64,000 nucleotides of DNA from CAWBOY01 sp963790585 (GTDB lineage Bacteria; Planctomycetota; Planctomycetia; Gemmatales; Gemmataceae). Under the pieces are notes generated by a model. That model had not been told where the DNA came from. It was given only the letters and a program-made list of their open reading frames with translations, and did no database searches. Position numbers and translations under genes: made by a program. This document shows, piece by piece, positions 37,393 to 45,362 of this stretch. Where the stretch lies: positions 1 to 64,000 of the forward strand of contig CAWBOY010000007.1 in NCBI GenBank assembly GCA_963790585.1, written 5' to 3'. The stretch's first letter is position 1, and each line of letters begins with the position of its first letter.

Positions 37393-38742
37393 TTAAAACT
37401 TGAGAACCGCGTCAATACCGAGCATGAACTGGTCATCCTTTTTGCCGTTGTCATAAGGCAGAGGACCACCGTTGCTTCCGGTGTGGAAGTCATAGCGCAG
37501 CTCAGGCCGAACGGTGAGATTGGACATCGGCGACCAATTTAGACCGGTCGTGATCGAGTAGTAGTTACCCGGCAACGGCGGAACGTTCGGGTTGGCCGGA
37601 CGATCCAAGCCAACGCGAGTGCCGTCCACATCGTCGAACCACTCGAAGCGAAGGCCGGCTTTGAGCTTGTCGCTCAGCTTGTAGGTGAGGTACTGGTCGA
37701 TACCGTACCACATCGCGGTGCCACCACCTGGCTTGCCGTCTTCCTGGAAACCGAGCCAATGATGGAAGGTATACTCGATCTTTTCGGTCGGCAGCACATC
37801 GATGATGAAGCTATAGCGGGTGCGATTCGCGAAGCCGCCGTTGCCCGTGTTCGGCAGACCGGCCTGGTTCGAATCTTCCTCACCCGTCGTGATGGCGAAC
37901 GACGACCAGAACGTCTTGTCGCAGTTGGTGTACTTGATGCCGCCGATGAACGACACATGGTTTTCGGTCGTGTCGAAGGTATCCCAGCCGGTATGCACAC
38001 CAGCCTGGATCAACCAATTGTCTGAAGGCTTCCATGCTCCCAAGACACCGGTATGGGTGAACGGACCGGCAAATTGATAGCTATAAGCCTTCGAGTAGAA
38101 GAAGCTGCTGTCGGCGGTCAAGCCTTCGTAGCCAACGATGGAATACCACTTACCGATCTTGGCGGAAAGGGTTTGCGAGCCGACTTCCGCATAGGCCTGC
38201 GGAATCGCAAAGCCGTAGTATTGATTGCCGTTCCAGTTCGACGAGCCGTCACGGTTGCGTTCGATACCCTTGGACTGTGCCAAGAGATAGTCGTAACCGT
38301 AGAGCAGGTCGAGTCGGCCGCCGATGCCGTTCGAGCCGTCGGTCGGCATCAAACGCTCGATGACCAAATAGGCCTGGTTGAACATCAGCTCGTCGCTGCG
38401 GTCGACCGAGTTGTACGGGCCGTTAAACTTTGGCTTCGGGTCGGAGGTGTTGTAAATGTAGCCTGCGTCCAACCAGCCGCGAATCTTGAACGGGCCATCT
38501 TGTGGCACCAGATGGTAGGCGCCGTCATCGACGCTTGCGTTGGGCACGAACTGCTCAGCCGTGTCGAGTCCCGCGACGCTAGGCGTCTCGGCTGTCTGGA
38601 ACAGCACCGGCCTGGTCGAGCTCTGAACGGGAGCAGAGGCCGCGGCCGGGATCGGCACGATTGGGGCCGTCTGGGCGCTCGCGAAACCGGAGGTCAGGGC
38701 CAGCGAGCTAGCGAAGCAAAGTCCACGAAGTAGTTTCTTCAT
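37393..38742 (-). CDS. BBP2-type outer-membrane beta-barrel porin
   Basis: The 449-residue protein has a signal peptide (MKKLLRGLCFASSLALTSG to ASAQ). A barrel follows in which alternating hydrophobic strands end with aromatic residues: IRGWLDAGYIYNTSDP, GRLDLLYGYDYLLA, KIGKWYSIVGYEG, LRPELRYDFHTG. The chain ends in a C-terminal phenylalanine (AVLKF), expected for outer-membrane insertion. The best match by motif is the planctomycete BBP2/porin-2 family (PF07642). ATG 38742 with GGAAGG is preferred to a start four codons upstream. Passive uptake of small solutes is likely; specificity is unknown. Confidence 0.9.
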   Translation of the reverse strand: MKKLLRGLCFASSLALTSGFASAQTAPIVPIPAAASAPVQSSTRPVLFQTAETPSVAGLDTAEQFVPNASVDDGAYHLVPQDGPFKIRGWLDAGYIYNTSDPKPKFNGPYNSVDRSDELMFNQAYLVIERLMPTDGSNGIGGRLDLLYGYDYLLAQSKGIERNRDGSSNWNGNQYYGFAIPQAYAEVGSQTLSAKIGKWYSIVGYEGLTADSSFFYSKAYSYQFAGPFTHTGVLGAWKPSDNWLIQAGVHTGWDTFDTTENHVSFIGGIKYTNCDKTFWSSFAITTGEEDSNQAGLPNTGNGGFANRTRYSFIIDVLPTEKIEYTFHHWLGFQEDGKPGGGTAMWYGIDQYLTYKLSDKLKAGLRFEWFDDVDGTRVGLDRPANPNVPPLPGNYYSITTGLNWSPMSNLTVRPELRYDFHTGSNGGPLPYDNGKKDDQFMLGIDAVLKF

Positions 38743-39086
38743 ACACCCTTCCATGGTTGCAGGAATAGGAACCTTGGTGAGGATCCGGCACTATCCCACG
38801 TTTTCCGCTGATGCGACCTTCGCGTCGGCTAAACGTGCTGGAATCCATTGTGCATTGTGAAAATCGTCCATTTGACGGGGACAAGAAAAGCATCTTTGAC
38901 GACTCCGAATTAACCAAAGAACTTTGACCTATGCGAAGCCGGCATAAACGCCGTCTTGGGAACAAACGGAACGGTCGATGACGATTTGCAGAAAATCGGT
39001 CGAAAGTAGTTTTTTTATTCAAGTAAATTTAGGCGAGCCAGTACAGCCGGCGCAATGAAGGGTTGTCGCAAGGGAGGATGATAACG
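38743..39086. other. Divergent intergenic region, nothing recognised
   Basis: The 340 bases between the porin and SDR genes carry no recognisable gene or repeat. The part near 39010-39030 is A/T rich and may hold promoters. Confidence 0.4.
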
Positions 39087-39899
39087 ATGGACGCAAAGAT
39101 CGCAAACAAAGTCGTACTCGTAACCGGGGCGTCAGGCGGCATCGGCGGCGAGCTAACCCGCGCCTTTGTCGCCGAGGGCGCCCGAGTGGTGGCTCATTAC
39201 GGTGCCCATTCCGAGCGAGCGCAGACGTTGGCAGGGGATCTCGGCGCGAACTGCGTCGCTCTCGGGGCCAACCTGACCGTCGAAGCCGAAGTGGATCGCT
39301 TGTTCGCCGAAACAGCGGCGGCGTTTGGTCCCGTTGAGATTCTGATCGCCAACGCCGGGCACTGGCCCGCCGAGGTTCAACCGCTGCATCAACTGTCTCT
39401 GGAACGCTGGAACAAGACGATCGCGGTGAATCTGACGTCGGTGTTTCTTTGCGCTCGCGCCTTCTTTCGCGGCATCGCTGAACATGGGCTGATCGATCCC
39501 GCCGCCGTTCTAATCGGCTCGACAGCGGCGGTGTTCGGCGAGGCCGGTCACTCCGATTATGCCGCCGCCAAAGCGGGTTTGACCTACGGCCTGGCGCGTT
39601 CCCTCAAAAACGAGATCGCGCGGCTCACGCCGCGTGGTCGCGTCAACGTCGTCTGCCCTGGTTGGACTGCGACGCCGCTTCGGTCCAACTTGGGCCAAAA
39701 TCCAAGCAAGGTGCAGCGCGTCTTACAAACCGTTCCGCTGCGTAAGATCGGCCGACCTCACGACGTCGCCAGCGCAGTAGTCTACCTGGCGTCGAGCCAT
39801 CTCTCGGGTCATGTGAGTGGCCAGGTGCTGACGGTCTCAGGTGGCATGGAAGGGCGCGTTCTCTATGGCACGGAAGAAATTGATCCAGGAAAGGCTTGA
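39087..39899 (+). CDS. Short-chain dehydrogenase/reductase, FabG-like
   Basis: The 270-residue protein has the classical SDR motifs: TGASGGIG nucleotide loop, NAG at about 90, a Ser in LIGSTAAVFG, and Tyr-x3-Lys in SDYAAAKAGL. It should reduce a ketone or oxidise an alcohol with NAD(P). Resemblance to 3-oxoacyl-ACP reductase is general and the substrate cannot be named. ATG 39087 is preferred over ATG 39078, because AGGGAGG abuts the first ATG and is correctly spaced for the second. Confidence 0.9.
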   Translation: MDAKIANKVVLVTGASGGIGGELTRAFVAEGARVVAHYGAHSERAQTLAGDLGANCVALGANLTVEAEVDRLFAETAAAFGPVEILIANAGHWPAEVQPLHQLSLERWNKTIAVNLTSVFLCARAFFRGIAEHGLIDPAAVLIGSTAAVFGEAGHSDYAAAKAGLTYGLARSLKNEIARLTPRGRVNVVCPGWTATPLRSNLGQNPSKVQRVLQTVPLRKIGRPHDVASAVVYLASSHLSGHVSGQVLTVSGGMEGRVLYGTEEIDPGKA

Positions 39900-39978
39900 G
39901 TGAAGGAAAAGGGCGGCCGCACACGGAATTTATGAGGCACGACCTGCATGCCACGGGCCGTGCCTGGCAAAGAATGGG

Positions 39979-40383
39979 TCAGCTCTGCGGCTTCGCGAGA
40001 TCGATATTAATTTCAGACCTGCCATCGACGTCGCGAACGAAGGGGGTCTTTTCCAGGCCGAACGCCCCTTTGAGAATATCGCTTTTTCGCCGATGATGTT
40101 CCACGGCAATTCTGTATTTTCCAGGCGGCAAGCCGCCGCGGTCATTGCCAAGTACCGTGAAGGTACCGTCGGCCTGATTGTAATCGGCATTGTAAGTAAC
40201 GCCGGCGTGCTTCTGTCCCTCGGCTGGCACGGGGTCAAGGTAGATTTGAATCGACTCCTCATCGTCCTTGAGGACAATCGGCGCACCGTCCTTGAGCAGG
40301 CGGCCATGAGGCTTGATCTTGCCGGAGCCGCAACCGGATACAACCATGGCGGCGAAACAACAGAACCAGAGTGCGAGTCGCAT
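39979..40383 (-). CDS. Small lipoprotein downstream of a DUF1559 gene
   Basis: The 134-residue protein has a lipobox leader (MRLALWFCCFAAMVVSGCGSG). Its beta-rich remainder resembles the carboxypeptidase-regulatory-like or transthyretin-like small proteins that often follow DUF1559 genes in Planctomycetes (GGLPPGKYRIAVEHHRRK). GAGAGGA precedes ATG 40383. As the sequence stands, a frame break in the upstream gene makes the two look fused into one 512-residue product. The independent start and lipobox show that they are two genes. Confidence 0.8.
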   Translation of the reverse strand: MRLALWFCCFAAMVVSGCGSGKIKPHGRLLKDGAPIVLKDDEESIQIYLDPVPAEGQKHAGVTYNADYNQADGTFTVLGNDRGGLPPGKYRIAVEHHRRKSDILKGAFGLEKTPFVRDVDGRSEINIDLAKPQS

Positions 40384-40411
40384 TAGGGATTCCTCTCTAG
40401 GTCTTTTGTGG

Positions 40412-41484
40412 TTAGTAAGTTGTGTCTGCCGTGTAGCCATCGTTCTTGGATTGCAGCAGCACCCAATTGCGCTGTGAAATGGTGTTGCTAATGAAATGCA
40501 CGCTGCCATCACAGTAGATGCTGTTGATGCCGCCGTCATGCATGCTGCGCCCTGAGCCGAAGTCATCAAAGTGCCGTTGCAGCCCATGTGATCCAGGCTG
40601 CCTAACGTCGGCGTCTGGTAGGCGGTGCTGGTTTTGGTGCAGTTTTGTAGCTCGTCACCCTGGCCTTTGCCTTGGTCGCCGAGAGCGTCGTTCGGCGTGG
40701 GATTGGTGCTATCGCGGCCAGCGTTCGTAAAGCTGGCGCCCGGCAAACCCATGGCCCAGACGCCGCGCGGGTCCGACACCTTGATACCGGCTCGGATCTC
40801 ATTGAACATGGCCGTGTTGGACGAGCCATCGCGAATGCTCGTCATGCGCGAGCCGTAGTTAGCAGCGAAGACCGGGGACGAATTGCACGGGTTTGCTCCC
40901 GGAACTTTCGTATTGATGATCTCGGCTCCATTGGTCACATGATCGAAGTCGTTGAACCCAGCATTGGCGGCGTAGTTGCCGCGCGCCCAGTTGTCTTCTG
41001 GCGGTCCGTTGACCGTGTCGCTGTAATTCTGACCGTTGTTAGCGTCGGACGGACATAGGTAGGTCTTGATCGAGATACCGCGAAGGGCACGCCAGGACCG
41101 ATCGGCCGTCGCGAAATTGGCGTTGCTGCCCGGCGTAAGAGCCACACCCGGGTACGCTCCGATGTTGACGGAGTTGTAAACGTTCGCCTGCTCGATATAC
41201 GGAAGAATAAGAACGGCCCAGTTAGGCCCGAAGGGACTGCGGAGGTCAAGGGTCGGATCGTAGCCGTCCTTGGCGTAGGGCATGATGACGCCGGTCGGCA
41301 ATTTCAAGGCGACGTCATGATAGGCCTGGGCGGCGATGCCGATTTGCTTCAGATTGTTCTTACACTGACTGTTGGCCGCCGACTCGCGGACCTTTTGCAC
41401 CGCCGGCAGAAGAAGACCAATTAAGACTGCAATGATAGCAATCACGACCAGTAGCTCGATGAGCGTGAAGCCTCTACGTCGCAT
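40412..41484 (-). CDS. DUF1559 prepilin-like protein, one apparent base loss
   Basis: The N-terminus MRRRGFTLIELLVVIAIIAVLIGLLLPAVQKVRESA is the type IV prepilin/pseudopilin cleavage and helix motif. A DUF1559 body follows, with FGPNWAVLILPYIEQ, TYLCPSD and SSNTAMFNE. The frame slips after MGCNGT. One extra T (TTT to TTTT near 40568) restores DDFGSGRSMHDGGINSIYCDGSVHFI and a stop at 40412, giving 357 residues. DUF1559 proteins are found almost only in Planctomycetes and relatives, often in dozens of copies, and are presumed to be exported pilin-like proteins. ATG 41484 follows AAGGGG. Confidence 0.88.
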
Positions 41485-41682
41485 GACGATACCCCTTAGG
41501 CGAAAGGAACAACCCACAGAAACAACGAGAGCGCGAGTGCTCTACCATGTGGAGTTTAGGATTGCTTGTGGCGATACGATGTAGGCTGCAAGAAATCGGC
41601 GCGAAACCCCGAAGCCGCTCATTTGCGTGGCTCTTCGCCTATCATGAACGCTAGGGACCGCCCCATTGTTCGGTGGATTTGC

Positions 41683-43599
41683 ATGGCACGCGACTTGATC
41701 CTTGGCACAGCTGGCCATATCGACCACGGCAAGACGTCTTTGGTCAAAGCCCTTTCCGGCGTGGACTGCGACCGTCTGCCTGAGGAGAAGGCGCGCGGCA
41801 TCACCATAGACATCGGCTTTGCTCATCTCGACCTGCCGCCTTATCGGCTCGGCATCATCGACGTTCCCGGCCACGAACGATTCATAAAGAACATGCTAGC
41901 CGGCGCGACCGGCATCGATTTGGCCCTTTTGGTCGTCGCCGCTGATGATTCCGTGATGCCGCAAACGCGCGAGCATCTGGAGATCTTGTCGCTCCTCGGC
42001 CTGCGCCACGGCGTGATCGCCCTGACGAAGTGCGATCTAGTCGATGAGACGGCTCGCGCGGTCGCCGCGCTTGAGATTCGCGAACTCGTGCTGGATACAT
42101 TCCTGGCCGATGCTCCTTTGATCGAAACGTCGTCAACAACTGGGGCGGGGATTGAGAAGCTAAAAACCGCGTTGAGCGAGGCGTGCGCCCGCGTCGAGGA
42201 ACGCGCCGAGTCAGCTTGGTTCCGGCTGAGCATCGATCGCGCTTTCGTCGTTCAAGGACACGGAACGGTGGTCACCGGCTCCGTAAGCGCGGGATCGATC
42301 CAGGTCGGCGACGAACTCGAATGGCTGCCAAGCGGCGAACGGGTCAGGATTCGGTCTCTGCAAAATCATGATCGGGGTGTTGACGAAGTGCATCGCGGCC
42401 AACGGGCCGCTCTCAATCTCGCGGGCGTTCGTCTCGAAGAGGTTGTGCGCGGCCAGGAGTTAGCGACGTCTGGTTACCTGCAGCCAGCGCGGATCATGAC
42501 GGTTCGGCTCCATTGTCTCGCCGCATCGAAACATGCGCTACGACACCGCTCGGAAGTGCGCGTTCATCTCGGCACCGCCGAGCTAATGGCCAAGCTTTCG
42601 CTCTTGGAAGGCGACACCGTCGAGCCCGGCCAATGGAGCCTTGCCCAGCTTTTCTTGGAAGAGCCGACGACCGCCGTTTGGGGCCAACCGTTTGTCGTGC
42701 GCGACTCCTCAGCCCGGACGACGCTCGGCGGCGGCCAGGTATTGCAACCTGTCGCCACTAAAATGAGACGGCGGCATCTGGATTTGGTCGAAAGGCTAGG
42801 ATCGCTCTGGAGCGGCGACGAGATTGTGAGGGCATCAACCGTAGCCTGGTTTCGTGGTTTCGCTGGGGTCGAAGTTGCCGACCTCGTTCGCGGTGCGCAA
42901 ATTGGCCCGAGGGAGGCAACGGACCTGCTAGGCCAGCTCGTCACTTCTGGATTTCTGCGCGAGATCAAGACCAGCGCGACTTCACGCCTGCTGTTGCACC
43001 GCGACCGCGTCGAAGAGCTGGAGCAACACGTCCTCCAGTCGCTCGCCCGTCTACATGAGCAATATCCGCTCCTATCAACCCACGACCGCCAAAAAGTCGT
43101 ATCCCAGCTCGCCTATGTCGAAAATGATCTTTTGGTACAGGGAGCCATCGAAGCCTTGCTTCAGCGGAAAAAATTACTCGGCGACATCCGGCGCATTGGT
43201 CGTGCCGACTTCAAGCCGAAGCTGAGCCGCAACCTCCTGAAGCTAAAGGAGAGCATGGTCCAAGCCTACCACGCGGCCCGCTTTCAGCCGCCGGAGCCGG
43301 GTAGCTTCGCCAATCAAGCGGGCGGAAATGTCAGTAACCTTGGAGATTTATTTGAGGTCTGCATCGCCGAGGGCCAGCTTTCGCGCATCAATAATGAGAT
43401 TTACCTCCACGTCGAAAGCGAGGCCGAAATGCGGCGGCTCGTGATCGACGCTTTGCGCAATCAGCCAGCGGGATTGACGGTTTCTGAGATCCGCGATTTC
43501 CTGGGAACGACGCGCAAGTATGCGGTGCCATTGTGCGAGTATTTGGACAAGATGAAGGTGACGAAGCGCACCGGCGACCTGCGCGTATTGGCGGACTAG
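41683..43599 (+). CDS. selB: Selenocysteine-specific elongation factor
   Basis: The 638-residue protein has an EF-Tu-type GTPase with GTAGHIDHGKTSLV, a switch II DVPGHERF motif and TKCD. Two beta-barrel domains and a long C-terminal region of winged helices follow (about 390-638), which binds the SECIS RNA in SelB. It brings selenocysteinyl-tRNA to the ribosome. The start at ATG 41683 gives the family N-terminus (MARDLILGTAGH). selA follows after a long palindrome. selD, the tRNA-Sec gene and a selenoprotein were not seen in the window. Confidence 0.95.
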   Translation: MARDLILGTAGHIDHGKTSLVKALSGVDCDRLPEEKARGITIDIGFAHLDLPPYRLGIIDVPGHERFIKNMLAGATGIDLALLVVAADDSVMPQTREHLEILSLLGLRHGVIALTKCDLVDETARAVAALEIRELVLDTFLADAPLIETSSTTGAGIEKLKTALSEACARVEERAESAWFRLSIDRAFVVQGHGTVVTGSVSAGSIQVGDELEWLPSGERVRIRSLQNHDRGVDEVHRGQRAALNLAGVRLEEVVRGQELATSGYLQPARIMTVRLHCLAASKHALRHRSEVRVHLGTAELMAKLSLLEGDTVEPGQWSLAQLFLEEPTTAVWGQPFVVRDSSARTTLGGGQVLQPVATKMRRRHLDLVERLGSLWSGDEIVRASTVAWFRGFAGVEVADLVRGAQIGPREATDLLGQLVTSGFLREIKTSATSRLLLHRDRVEELEQHVLQSLARLHEQYPLLSTHDRQKVVSQLAYVENDLLVQGAIEALLQRKKLLGDIRRIGRADFKPKLSRNLLKLKESMVQAYHAARFQPPEPGSFANQAGGNVSNLGDLFEVCIAEGQLSRINNEIYLHVESEAEMRRLVIDALRNQPAGLTVSEIRDFLGTTRKYAVPLCEYLDKMKVTKRTGDLRVLAD

Positions 43600-43601
43600 T
43601 G

Positions 43602-43723
43602 CGCCGTCTAGACTCAATTTAGGGGTGGCACAGACATTCCTGTCTGCGCGGGAACCGACGAATGTGCCTTTTGCTGCACAGACAGGAATGTCTGTGCCAC
43701 CCGTAATTTAGTTTAGACGGCGG
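43602..43723. repeat. Long palindrome between selB and selA
   Basis: GGGTGGCACAGACATTCCTG opens a perfect 24-base arm (43623-43646), inverted at 43679-43702. Outer arms with CGCCGTCTAGA and TAGACGGCG extend the symmetry to about 122 bases. It resembles a MITE or REP-type element and starts two bases after the selB stop. It may separate or attenuate transcription of selA. Confidence 0.85.
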
Positions 43724-43757
43724 AATAGCTGAAAACGGCGCAAATCATCACACCCTT

Positions 43758-45149
43758 ATGACGCACAATCCCTATCGCTGTCTTCCCGCCGTTAAGGAAG
43801 TGCTCGACCAGATCCAGGCGTCGTTCCCCGCAGAGTCGATTACTACCGCCGTTCGAGCCGAACTCGATCGATTGCGCAAGCGCCTCAAAAAAGGCGAGGT
43901 CGTAGACGGCGCGACGAGCGTTGCCTCCATCGCCGCCGTGGCCGTCGCGCAGCTCGAGCGCGAAGCACGGCCGCATTTGCGCCGTGTCATCAATGCCACA
44001 GGGATTGTGCTGCACACAAACCTCGGCCGGGCGCCGGTCGCCGAAGGCGCAGCGCGGGCGGCCTACGAAGCGGGCCGGGGCTATTTGAACCTCGAACTCG
44101 ATCTCGATTCCGGTAATCGCTCGTCGCGCCAGGACGCCGTCCGTGACGTCATCTGTCGCTTGACCGGGGCTGAATCCGCCACCGTCGTCAACAACAACGC
44201 CGCCGCGACGATCATCGCCGTGCGCGCCCTCTGTCAAGGAAAAGAGGTCATCGTCTCACGCGGCCAACTCGTGGAAATTGGCGGTAGTTTCCGCATACCT
44301 GAGATCATCGCCGTCAGCGGTGCCACGCTCCGAGAGGTCGGCACCACCAATATCACCCGACTCTCGGATTACGAAAACGCCATCGGTCCCAACACCGGCG
44401 CCCTAATGCGCATCCACACCAGCAATTACCAAATCTCAGGCTTCACCAAATCCGTCGACATAGCAGATCTTGTTTCGCTCAGCCATAAACACGGCCTGCC
44501 TGTCATTGATGACGTGGGAAGTGGCGCGCTCATCGATTTCGCTCGCTTTGGTTTCGTCTCCGAACCGATGCCGCGAGCTAGTATTGCCGCCGGTGCCGAA
44601 CTCGTTCTCTTCAGCGGCGACAAACTCCTCGGGGGACCGCAGGCAGGCATCATCGCGGGCCGAGACCATTGGATAAAAAAGATCGAGCAGGACCCGCTGA
44701 TGCGCGCCGTGCGCATGGACAAGATGACGCTGGCAGCGCTCGAAGCGACGTTGCGGATCTATTTGAACGGTGAGCAAGCGCGACGAGACTTGCCCGTGCT
44801 GCGAATGCTGGAGACCCCGCTCAGCGAGCTACAGCTGCGCGCCGAAGCCTTGGCGATGCGGATAAATAATGGGAACCAATTTACGGCGACCGCCCGGACA
44901 GACGTCGCCTTCGTAGGCGGCGGGTCGTTGCCAGGTCAGAGCCTAGCCACATGGGTCGTCGAGGTTTCCTCCAGCACAATCAATGAAGAGACCCTGGCCC
45001 GGCATTTGCGCCAGGGCAACCCCGCCGTGTTGGCACGATGTCACGCCGGATATGTGCTTCTCGATGTGCGGACGATTTTTCCTGAGCAAGAGCATGAACT
45101 AATCGCGGCGCTCGGAGCGATCAGCGCTCGCCTACCGGCTCGCGGCTAA
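43758..45149 (+). CDS. selA: L-seryl-tRNA(Sec) selenium transferase
   Basis: The 463-residue PLP enzyme has the SelA N-terminal domain, then RRVINATGIVLHTNLGRAP and the PLP-lysine motif SGDKLLGGPQAG (Lys at about 289). It changes seryl-tRNA(Sec) to selenocysteinyl-tRNA with selenophosphate. The ribosome site is weak. The last nine residues (ISARLPARG) and the stop are encoded by one arm of palindrome family C, so the natural C-terminus may have been replaced. Together with selB this shows a selenocysteine system in the organism. Confidence 0.95.
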   Translation: MTHNPYRCLPAVKEVLDQIQASFPAESITTAVRAELDRLRKRLKKGEVVDGATSVASIAAVAVAQLEREARPHLRRVINATGIVLHTNLGRAPVAEGAARAAYEAGRGYLNLELDLDSGNRSSRQDAVRDVICRLTGAESATVVNNNAAATIIAVRALCQGKEVIVSRGQLVEIGGSFRIPEIIAVSGATLREVGTTNITRLSDYENAIGPNTGALMRIHTSNYQISGFTKSVDIADLVSLSHKHGLPVIDDVGSGALIDFARFGFVSEPMPRASIAAGAELVLFSGDKLLGGPQAGIIAGRDHWIKKIEQDPLMRAVRMDKMTLAALEATLRIYLNGEQARRDLPVLRMLETPLSELQLRAEALAMRINNGNQFTATARTDVAFVGGGSLPGQSLATWVVEVSSSTINEETLARHLRQGNPAVLARCHAGYVLLDVRTIFPEQEHELIAALGAISARLPARG

Positions 45150-45151
45150 AC
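45122..45151. repeat. Palindromic repeat family C, single arm at the selA 3' end
   Basis: CAGCGCTCGCCTACCGGCTC and the following CGCGGCTAAA match the right arm of the repeat at 32867-32895. The TAA stop of selA is inside the arm. Confidence 0.75.
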
Positions 45152-45241
45152 ATAAATATTCATTCCGATAAATCGTGGTGGCATGATCCCGGGCGCTGGT
45201 GTCCAATATATATTGCGTTTATCTGTATGCGTCATTCCATC

Positions 45242-45323
45242 TTCAAGAGCCGGGAGCGCAAGCAACCGGAGAAAATTTGAGCGAGCGTAATGCACTCCGG
45301 TCGCTTACGCGCCCGGCTCTTGG
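45242..45323. repeat. Palindromic repeat family A, copy 3
   Basis: TTCAAGAGCCGGGAGCGCAA is inverted near 45295-45323 with a few mismatches (TTACGCGCCCGGCTCTTGG). The spacer resembles that of copy 4 at 59867. It lies between selA and the M14 peptidase gene. Confidence 0.8.
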
Positions 45324-45362
45324 AAATTGCGTAAGTCCGCTTCCTGATCTGGGAGTTTGTCG

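Noticed and set aside
39979..41517. Apparent 512-residue fusion of DUF1559 with a lipoprotein
   Set aside because: The fusion results from a frame slip at about 40568. The true DUF1559 C-terminus and stop are in the next frame, and the lipoprotein has its own ribosome site and lipobox.
45150..45240. A tRNA-Sec gene near selA
   Set aside because: GGTGGCATGATCCCGGGCGC looked tRNA-like but no acceptor stem, T loop or long variable arm could be folded by eye.
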